Source: Planctomycetaceae bacterium
GTDB taxonomy: Bacteria; Planctomycetota; Planctomycetia; Planctomycetales; Planctomycetaceae
Assembly (NCBI GenBank): GCA_016765335.1
Contig: JAESQE010000323.1
Coordinates: 1 to 5,016, forward strand
Length of the DNA stretch: 5,016 bases
Direction of reading: 5' to 3'
In this document: piece after piece, positions 1-5,016 of the stretch
Layout of the letters: each line of letters begins with the position of its first letter
Numbering within the stretch: position 1 is the first letter of the stretch
Translations under genes and position numbers: made by a program
The notes under the pieces: model-generated
Database searches by the model: none
What the model saw: only the letters and a program-made list of their open reading frames with translations
What the model was told of the DNA's origin: nothing

Positions 1-593
1 TTTTTTGAAAATCAGACCCACGAAATAAACAATCAACCGAAAAATGAATTGTTAGAGGTAGCCTATAAGTAGCAAAAAAATATCCTATTTCAAATCACCC
101 CACATCTTTTTCGAACCTATGACGTACTATGCCATAGGCCAACCAGACGAAAAAAACCTAGTATACCCTATAATCCAAGCCTCAGACTCATACTTAGGTT
201 TTTCCCTCCAATTCTCTGAATTTTAAGATTGGAGCAACAAAAAGAGGGATCATTACCCAATCTTTCCAGCCCAATCCCCCTTAATCTTCTCAATAACAAT
301 AGCCAGTTATTATATAATCCAACTCACAGAATATGCGACACAGCTATGTTATGGGAACTTCCATTAATATCAAAAGACACAGCAAGAACAACGACACGTG
401 CACGCAACGACACTCAACGTGCCCCTCGAATCCTTTTTTACATCTTCAATAAGGGACTAGAGCTACTGTTTTGCAAGAAATGATGATAAGATCCCCAAAC
501 ATTGATCATGCAGCGGTCACAACGTAAGTCCGCTTATTGAGAGTCATTGTGAATCAACCTTTTTATGCAGATAGTGAGTAGCCAGAGCTAATT
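1..593. other. AT-rich leader without a convincing gene
   Basis: No frame on either strand looks like a protein gene here. The longest open frame (229-483, TTG start) has low-complexity composition, no Shine-Dalgarno and no recognisable domain. Visible structure is limited. A 7-bp inverted repeat CTCCAAT/ATTGGAG lies at 206-212 and 228-234 without a following T-run. A direct repeat of CAACGACAC occurs at 389-397 and 405-413. A TATAAT lies at 169-174 without an acceptable -35. The stretch is more AT-rich than the sat gene that follows, so it could be a decayed gene or a long sat leader. No riboswitch fold was recognised. Confidence 0.5.
389..419. repeat. Short direct-repeat cluster, 16-nt period
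   Basis: The nonamer CAACGACAC occurs at 389-397 and again at 405-413, with a third partial copy CAACG at 415-419. A GTGCAC palindrome (398-403) lies between the two full copies. The 16-base spacing and the position about 180 bases upstream of sat would fit a regulator-binding site, but the copies are short and chance is not excluded. Confidence 0.3.
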
Positions 594-2316
<1,723 letters not shown>

Positions 2317-2343
2317 GCACCGATTTAATTGAGGAAACGCAAC

Positions 2344-2604
2344 ATGGGAAAACTAATAATCGGCTCGTTAGCAGTATTGCTTACACTCTTTCTTATTGGC
2401 TTCAATTTATTTGCATTTCTGGTTGTTCCTAAATGGAAAGACTCTTTTAGAGGGTTCGGGGTTGAACTACCAAGCTGGCAAATAACAATTATTACGATTT
2501 CTGACCTCCTCGTTAATTTCTGGTACATCTCCCAGCCGTTAACGGCTGGAATTTGCGTCATCACTTTCTCGTTGGTTTGGGACTCTCCAGAAGTAAATAG
2601 CTAG
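2344..2604 (+). CDS. Small membrane protein resembling the GspF TM-loop-TM segment
   Basis: This 86-residue protein has a strongly hydrophobic first helix (about residues 4-28). A short loop VPKWKDSFRGFGVELPSW (about 28-45) follows, then an amphipathic stretch with SDLL (53-56), and a second hydrophobic segment (about 57-79). The order 'VVP-K-x(4)-F-x(4)-LP-x(n)-SD-x(n)-W' matches, from memory, the central membrane-loop-membrane part of type II secretion and type IV pilus inner-membrane proteins of the GspF/PilC family. The cytoplasmic GspF domains are absent, and the full family is about 400 residues. It is therefore either a stand-alone derivative or a convergent microprotein. The ATG at 2344 is favoured because GAGGAA (2331-2336) lies 7 bases upstream; the TTG at 2329 would place that site inside the gene. 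It lies 27 bases after the aspartic protease on the same strand, probably in one operon. Function unknown. Confidence 0.75.
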   Translation: MGKLIIGSLAVLLTLFLIGFNLFAFLVVPKWKDSFRGFGVELPSWQITIITISDLLVNFWYISQPLTAGICVITFSLVWDSPEVNS

Positions 2605-2651
2605 AATGCTTAGCTGCTCTAGTAGCGTAGAGTGGGTACATTTTTGTAAGC

Positions 2652-2710
2652 TGGGATAGCGGATGCGTATCCCAACGATTTTATCGTGGTACTGAGTTTC
2701 GTAAAACTCA
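2652..2710. repeat. Three consecutive hairpins downstream of the membrane-protein gene
   Basis: Three perfect stems follow each other. TGGGATA/TATCCCA (2652-2658, 2668-2674) is 7 bp with a 9-base loop. ACGAT/ATCGT (2675-2679, 2683-2687) is 5 bp with a TTT loop. TGAGTTT/AAACTCA (2693-2699, 2704-2710) is 7 bp with a CGTA loop. None is followed by a T-run on either strand, so this is not a standard intrinsic terminator. It lies between convergent genes and could stabilise 3' ends or be a degenerate repeat. Confidence 0.45.
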
Positions 2711-2736
2711 AGACCGTCGCAAAGCTTTAACAATAC

Positions 2737-2754
2737 ATTAAGCTATAGCTTAAT
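2737..2754. repeat. 18-bp perfect palindrome at the end of the minus-strand module
   Basis: ATTAAGCTATAGCTTAAT is a perfect 18-bp palindrome. Its right end overlaps by one base the stop codon (2754-2756 on the minus strand) of the partner gene. It could form a weak AT-rich hairpin ending the module transcript, though no T-run follows on the minus strand. It could also be a protein-binding site. Confidence 0.5.
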
Positions 2755-3059
2755 TAAACAGCAGAAGCCTCTTGCTGTATTTTGAGCATTCGATTCATCA
2801 GACCGACATCGTGCATATCTTCTTCGGACTCGGCTTCGATTTCAGTCACCTGAAGTCGTGGGACTTTTTTCAGATCTCGAAAAGCAGAGAAGACTGCATC
2901 GGCAAACGACTCAGCTTCCCGGTCAAAGCAGACACGAAATCGAAACTCGGACAGGCTCAGCGAACCGTCATCACAACCAGCTTCATAAACGGCATTCGCA
3001 AGTTCGCTGGAAAGTTCGTTGCACCCTGAAAAGTAAATAATAAAACGATGAGTTTTCAC
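2754..3059 (-). CDS. Putative antitoxin-like partner of the HicA-like protein
   Basis: This 101-residue protein is not recognised as a named family. Residues 5-11 form a beta-like strand (RFIIYFS). The centre carries AGCDDG at 27-32 and FDREAESFADAVFSAFRDL at about 45-63. The C-terminal third is rich in Glu and Met (EIEAESEED at 73-81). The pattern 'strand, then a Gly-Cys turn, then a helix with REA-S-x3-AV-x2-A' loosely resembles HicB N-terminal domains, but this is inference. The start is GTG at 3059, fixed by AGGAGG (3067-3072) 7 bases upstream. It begins 15 bases after the stop codon of the upstream small gene, with the ribosome site immediately behind that stop, so the two are surely co-transcribed and probably translationally coupled. 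Codons look normal and the overlapping plus-strand frames are shadows. Confidence 0.75.
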   Translation of the reverse strand: MKTHRFIIYFSGCNELSSELANAVYEAGCDDGSLSLSEFRFRVCFDREAESFADAVFSAFRDLKKVPRLQVTEIEAESEEDMHDVGLMNRMLKIQQEASAV

Positions 3060-3066
3060 CTGACAC

Positions 3067-3072
3067 CCTCCT
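3067..3072 (-). promoter_or_regulatory. Perfect Shine-Dalgarno deciding the GTG start
   Basis: The minus strand reads AGGAGG here, 7 bases upstream of the GTG at 3059 and 2 bases after the upstream TAA (3077-3075). It is the strongest ribosome site in the window, while the gene upstream in the same module has only a weak AGGA 12 bases from its ATG. Stronger translation of the second gene is what an antitoxin would need, but that reading is inference. Confidence 0.85.
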
Positions 3073-3074
3073 GA

Positions 3075-3296
3075 TTATTTATGTGGGCAATTGTCAATAA
3101 ATTGAACAATCCGCCTTGCATGATTTTCTGGACTTCGTGGCGTGCTCCAAACCTGCATTGAGCAACCATCACGATGGTTGTGAGGACAAAGTAAACGCCC
3201 AAAAGCATGCCCGTTTGATTTTTCAAAACGGTATCCGTTTTCCAGAGCATACTCAATAGCGGCGCTGATTTCTTTATTTGGATGAATTTTTGCCAT
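3075..3296 (-). CDS. HicA-like small protein, candidate toxin
   Basis: This 73-residue basic protein has an N-terminal helix (about 7-20) and ENGYRFEKSNGHAFGRLLCP (19-38). It then has a short strand (GCSMQVWSTP, 44-53) and a C-terminal helix with NHARRI (58-63). The architecture helix, 'GY-x-F', 'S-x-GH-x-F', strand, helix parallels HicA mRNA interferases, where a His in 'GSHH' is catalytic; H30 would be the equivalent. It differs in having the CP-H and STPR-x-PENHARR elements and two central Cys residues, so it is at best a divergent relative. The ATG at 3296 has only a weak AGGA (3309-3312). The partner gene follows after 15 bases, and a palindrome lies in the promoter, the usual layout of an autoregulated toxin-antitoxin pair. 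Toxicity is not shown by the sequence. Confidence 0.72.
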   Translation of the reverse strand: MAKIHPNKEISAAIEYALENGYRFEKSNGHAFGRLLCPHNHRDGCSMQVWSTPRSPENHARRIVQFIDNCPHK

Positions 3297-3331
3297 CGTG
3301 TCGCTTTGTCCTATTTGACCCCAGCTCCTTC

Positions 3332-3360
3332 TACGATATCGTATATCCGAATCGAGTCAA
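3332..3360 (-). promoter_or_regulatory. Putative promoter and operator of the HicA-like module
   Basis: On the minus strand TTGACT (3360-3355) serves as a -35 matching five of six consensus bases, and TATCGT (3338-3333) lies 16 bases downstream as a moderate -10. The predicted start would be near 3326, leaving a leader of about 30 bases. The -10 lies inside a perfect 12-bp palindrome TACGATATCGTA (3332-3343). Binding there would block the promoter, as in autoregulated toxin-antitoxin operons. Confidence 0.5.
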
Positions 3361-3404
3361 TCATAGGATTCCAATCAAGTGAAAATAGTGCCTGTTTTTA
3401 CGAT

Positions 3405-4130
3405 TTAATGAGGTGCCGCTTTCAAATGAAAGTCAATCACCAGCGGCAGATGATCCGAAGCGACGTGTGTTAATGGACTGCGGACGACACGCGCTTCGTG
3501 GATTTGAATTTTTCCTTTGATAAACGCTTTATCAAGAGCACCCATCGGTAAGTAAGCGGGAAAAGAACGGAACCGGGATGGCGGGCGGGTCACTTGCGTA
3601 AAACCGTGCGGCTCGAACTGCCCTTTGCTTAATTGATTTCGCCAGTCGTTAAAATCTCCCACGATCAGAGCCGGTAAATCTTCGTGCTGGCGATATTCTT
3701 TTTGTGTGAACAAATGAGAAACCTGATTCTGCCGTTGTTTCTCTGCCAAGCCTAAATGCATATTCACAAGCACGAACTCTCCTTCAGGAGAATCAATCCA
3801 GACAACTTGTGCTCCCCGTTTTTTACGATGAATCAGCTTCAGGCAAACATGCGAAACCTGATGAAACGGGTATCTGGAAAGAACGTAGTTGCCATAACCT
3901 CCCGATTTCACTTTGTGATTCCATTGGAAGTCAGCTGCCTGGTATCCGAAATATTCCTGAAGCAACTCGGGCTGATGGTCAAACTTTGAACGCTTGACGT
4001 TGTGGTCGACTTCCTGCAAGCAAATGATATCGGGGTTCTCGTGTTCAATCACATCAATAATGCGATGCAGCTGATACCGCCGATCTCTGCCGCCAATCCC
4101 TTTATGAATATTGTAACTCAGTAATCTCAT
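3405..4130 (-). CDS. Endonuclease/exonuclease/phosphatase family hydrolase
   Basis: This 241-residue protein contains the full metal-dependent EEP (DNase I/ExoIII-like) core. Its motifs are SYNIHKG with N7, LQEVD with the metal-binding E40, NMHLGL with H125, VGDFND with D159 and N161, LDKAF with D200, and the terminal SDHLPLV with D226-H227. The NIHKG start places it near the small YbhP-like cytosolic EEP proteins. Members of the superfamily cleave nucleic acid or phospholipid phosphodiesters or sugar phosphates, and the substrate here cannot be read from sequence. No signal peptide, lipobox or extra domain is present, and the length is that of a bare catalytic domain. The ATG at 4130 begins two codons before the conserved first strand, so it is the natural start, although no Shine-Dalgarno is evident. 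No terminator is seen between its stop codon and the promoter of the HicA-like module downstream, so read-through is possible. Confidence 0.93.
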   Translation of the reverse strand: MRLLSYNIHKGIGGRDRRYQLHRIIDVIEHENPDIICLQEVDHNVKRSKFDHQPELLQEYFGYQAADFQWNHKVKSGGYGNYVLSRYPFHQVSHVCLKLIHRKKRGAQVVWIDSPEGEFVLVNMHLGLAEKQRQNQVSHLFTQKEYRQHEDLPALIVGDFNDWRNQLSKGQFEPHGFTQVTRPPSRFRSFPAYLPMGALDKAFIKGKIQIHEARVVRSPLTHVASDHLPLVIDFHLKAAPH

Positions 4131-4209
4131 GAAGAGTTCTCAACAGGATGCAATTGACTCGTTGACTAACCGACGCAGAGACTGAAAAACACCTTCAGCC
4201 ACCCCCTTA

Positions 4210-4236
4210 ATTATACCTTCAGGTCTTGGTTCTCAA
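4210..4236 (-). promoter_or_regulatory. Probable promoter of the EEP hydrolase gene
   Basis: The minus strand has TTGAGA (4236-4231) and a perfect TATAAT (4215-4210) separated by 15 bases. An alternative -35, TGTTGA (4238-4233), gives 17 bases. The transcript would start near 4203 with a leader of about 73 bases before the ATG at 4130. Confidence 0.5.
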
Positions 4237-4249
4237 CACCGAAACGTCT

Positions 4250-4291
4250 CTCTATTCAAAGAATAGTGACACGAATGTCCCTTAAATAGAG
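4250..4291. repeat. Small nested inverted repeat with a GACACGAATGTC motif
   Basis: CTCTATT (4250-4256) pairs with AATAGAG (4285-4291). Alternatively CTATTC (4252-4257) pairs with GAATAG (4261-4266) around an AAA loop. Between the outer arms lies GACACGAATGTC (4268-4279), a 4-bp stem with a CGAA loop. The same motif, with one variable base, recurs twice in the element at 4617-4744. Confidence 0.4.
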
Positions 4292-4316
4292 CGAGGCAAT
4301 AAGATCGGATGAAAGC

Positions 4317-4355
4317 GAGTAGCCCAGACAATCCCGTTCAGGGTTGCGTAGCAAC
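4317..4355 (+). repeat. REP-like unit, copy A (degenerate)
   Basis: GTAG (4319-4322) is followed by the 14-base core ATCCCGTTCAGGGT (4331-4344). A small hairpin GTTGC-GTA-GCAAC (4343-4355) follows. The core folds as CCC-GTTCA-GGG with three further A-T and C-G pairs, but the outer stem seen in copy B is largely lost. It is inverted with respect to copy B, and about 25 of 34 aligned positions around the core agree. Confidence 0.6.
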
Positions 4356-4475
4356 AAGAGGAATTATTATTACGAGTCAATTGATGCTATTGAGATGACT
4401 GTTTTGCGGTTTGATGATTTTTCTTGACTTACTCAAAATGTTTTTTGTAAGCAAAGCAACTTGTCTCATCCTCAG

Positions 4476-4521
4476 GTGCCTGCGGCACTCACACGACCCT
4501 GAACGGGATCGTATGAGCTAC
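4476..4521 (-). repeat. REP-like unit, copy B (intact hairpin)
   Basis: Read on the minus strand, GTAG (4521-4518) is followed by a 12-pair stem (4517-4509 and 4507-4505 with 4496-4488 and 4499-4497). The stem has one wobble, a single bulged base at 4508 and a GTTCA loop. A second hairpin GTGCC-TGC-GGCAC (4476-4488) lies just downstream. A GTAG foot beside an imperfect, bulged GC-rich hairpin is the classical REP signature. With copy A in opposite orientation it makes a BIME-like pair. Confidence 0.65.
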
Positions 4522-4616
4522 CCGGTCACGAAATGCTTGAATAAGCCGACGTTTTCTTCAAATTCCACTGGTTTGCTCAGGTAGAGCTTGGTTATAATCT
4601 GATTGGTTGGAATATT

Positions 4617-4744
4617 GGGAACCGCTATGAATTCAAAAGACATTACTAGTGGAGGGTAGACATTCTTGTCTGCCTTGAATTAAGGCATGCTCAAACGACA
4701 CAGACAGGAATGTCTGTGCTCCCTTTGAATTCATAGCGGTTCCC
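4617..4744. mobile_element. 128-bp MITE-like element with perfect 21-bp terminal inverted repeats
   Basis: The two ends (4617-4637 and 4724-4744) are perfect 21-bp inverted repeats, starting GGGAACCGCTATG and ending CATAGCGGTTCCC. Inside lie two 8-bp hairpins that are inverted copies of each other. One is GGTAGACA-TTCT-TGTCTGCC (4655-4674, one wobble) and the other CACAGACA-GGAA-TGTCTGTG (4699-4718, perfect). CCTT/AAGG (4673-4676, 4682-4685) lies between them. GGAG (4651-4654) and CTCC (4719-4722) extend the symmetry, so the whole element can fold either as one long hairpin or as two local ones. It has no coding capacity. No target-site duplication is visible at the edges, so mobility by a transposase is inference. 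Confidence 0.7.
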
Positions 4745-4750
4745 TGTTAT

Positions 4751-4797
4751 CAAAAAACCTCCCATTCTAGCGAGGTGTGGTTTCAACCAGTTTTTTG
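4751..4797. terminator. Possible bidirectional terminator-like structure
   Basis: CAAAAAAC (4751-4758) and GTTTTTTG (4790-4797) form an outer 8-bp stem. CCTC/GAGG (4758-4761, 4772-4775) and GGTT/AACC (4779-4782, 4785-4788) can form inner arms. A/T tracts on both flanks of GC-containing arms suit termination in either direction, but the inner stems are short and no gene ends close by. Confidence 0.3.
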
Positions 4798-4912
4798 CGG
4801 GCATTTCGTTTGTTGTTAATGACTCCTTTTTAAATTCAGATTCTTTCTACTTACGTTCAGACTTTTCTTCTGATCGCTAGCTGCAAGAATCTCGTGTGGA
4901 CAGGATGACGTA

Positions 4913-5016
4913 ATGCTTTTTCGCAAAAACATTTCTTCAAGCTCAGTTGATCCCAACCAATCAGAACTTGATGCTGAACCTTTCGAATCACAAAACTCCC
5001 CCAAAGGTCCGGGGAT
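4913..5016 (+). CDS. Probable N-terminus of an unidentified protein, cut by the window edge
   Basis: An ATG at 4913 opens a frame of 34 codons with no stop before the window ends. It is preceded by AGGA (4902-4905) at 7 bases, a reasonable ribosome site. The first residues are MLFRKN. They are followed by a polar, Ser-, Pro-, Glu- and Asn-rich stretch (SSSSVDPNQSELDAEPFESQ, then NSPKGPG) that looks like a disordered N-terminal tail. No domain or transmembrane segment is reached. A stop at 4871-4873 lies upstream in frame, and there is no other ATG. The overlapping minus-strand frame (5004-4816) starts with TTG, is low in complexity and is less likely. The product is unknown. Confidence 0.5.
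   Translation, partial: MLFRKNISSSSVDPNQSELDAEPFESQNSPKGPG

Larger units (their letters stand above)
4131..4912. other. 780-base repeat-rich spacer without genes
   Basis: No protein gene is supported on either strand between the EEP start codon and 4913. The stretch holds the EEP promoter, the nested repeat at 4250-4291, the inverted REP-like pair, the 128-bp terminal-inverted-repeat element and the A6/T6 hairpin, each listed separately. A further AT-rich hairpin (4428-4431 and 4434-4438 with 4443-4451) lies between the two REP-like copies. TATAAT (4593-4598) sits just left of the 128-bp element without a good -35. Confidence 0.6.

Noticed and set aside
229..483. 84-residue plus-strand frame upstream of sat
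   Set aside because: TTG start, no Shine-Dalgarno, low-complexity Asn/Leu/Pro composition and no recognisable motif; probably chance in AT-rich DNA.
2329..2343. TTG start at 2329 for the membrane protein
   Set aside because: It would put the GAGGAA ribosome site inside the gene and has no site of its own.
2539..2733. 64-residue minus-strand frame across the end of the membrane-protein gene
   Set aside because: It overlaps a better-supported gene and the hairpin cluster, has no ribosome site and no family resemblance.
2772..3040. Plus-strand frames opposite the putative antitoxin gene
   Set aside because: They are antisense shadows; the minus-strand gene has a perfect Shine-Dalgarno and tight linkage to its neighbour.
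3056..3256. Alternative minus-strand frame over the HicA-like gene
   Set aside because: It shares the strand but not the frame, lacks a ribosome site and overlaps the coherent 73-residue protein.
2754..3296. Naming the pair hicA/hicB outright
   Set aside because: The first protein lacks the typical GSHH context and the second lacks the usual HicB sequence signature; only fold-level similarity is suggested.
3756..3997. Two plus-strand frames inside the EEP hydrolase gene
   Set aside because: The minus strand carries all EEP catalytic motifs in this stretch, so these are shadows.
4476..4521. Copy B hairpin as an intrinsic terminator
   Set aside because: No T-run follows on either strand and no gene ends nearby; the inverted second copy and GTAG foot fit a repeat better.
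4317..4744. CRISPR array or integron-like array
   Set aside because: Repeats are few, in inverted orientation and not evenly spaced, with no spacer pattern or cas gene.
4816..5004. 62-residue minus-strand frame at the right end
   Set aside because: TTG start and low-complexity Ser/Lys-rich composition without a domain; the plus-strand frame from ATG 4913 has a better ribosome site.

Overview
This window most likely comes from a planctomycete-type bacterium (Planctomycetota, possibly Gimesia-like). That is an inference from gene content, moderate G+C, widely spaced genes on both strands, and repeat-rich spacers; no rRNA or other phylogenetic marker is present. There are six complete protein genes, one probable partial gene at the right edge, and two long spacers. 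No tRNA, rRNA, CRISPR array or transposase gene was seen.

Layout. Positions 1-593 are an AT-rich leader with no convincing gene. Positions 594-1853 (+) encode a complete ATP sulfurylase (sat), the first step of sulfate activation, ended by a strong intrinsic terminator at 1875-1913. A small two-gene unit follows on the same strand: a single-domain retropepsin-like aspartic protease (1936-2316) and, 27 bases later, an 86-residue membrane protein (2344-2604). The membrane protein resembles just the membrane-loop-membrane segment of type II secretion GspF proteins. A possible extended -10 promoter for this unit lies upstream of the sat terminator, so the terminator hairpin may also form the 5' end of the downstream mRNA.

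On the minus strand, 3296-2754 holds a compact two-gene module: a 73-residue HicA-like protein and a 101-residue partner 15 bases later with a perfect Shine-Dalgarno. A 12-bp perfect palindrome overlaps the putative promoter. The layout is that of a toxin-antitoxin module, but neither protein is a canonical HicA or HicB, so it is the best candidate for a poorly described system. Further upstream on the same strand, 4130-3405 encodes an endonuclease/exonuclease/phosphatase-fold hydrolase with all its catalytic motifs and its own recognisable promoter.

The 780-base spacer at 4131-4912 is full of repeat structure. It has an inverted pair of REP-like units with GTAG feet and a shared 14-bp core (4317-4355 and 4476-4521). 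It also has a 128-bp element with perfect 21-bp terminal inverted repeats (4617-4744), and three copies of a GACANGAATGTC motif that link the two areas. At 4913 a plus-strand reading frame with a good ribosome binding site runs off the window end.
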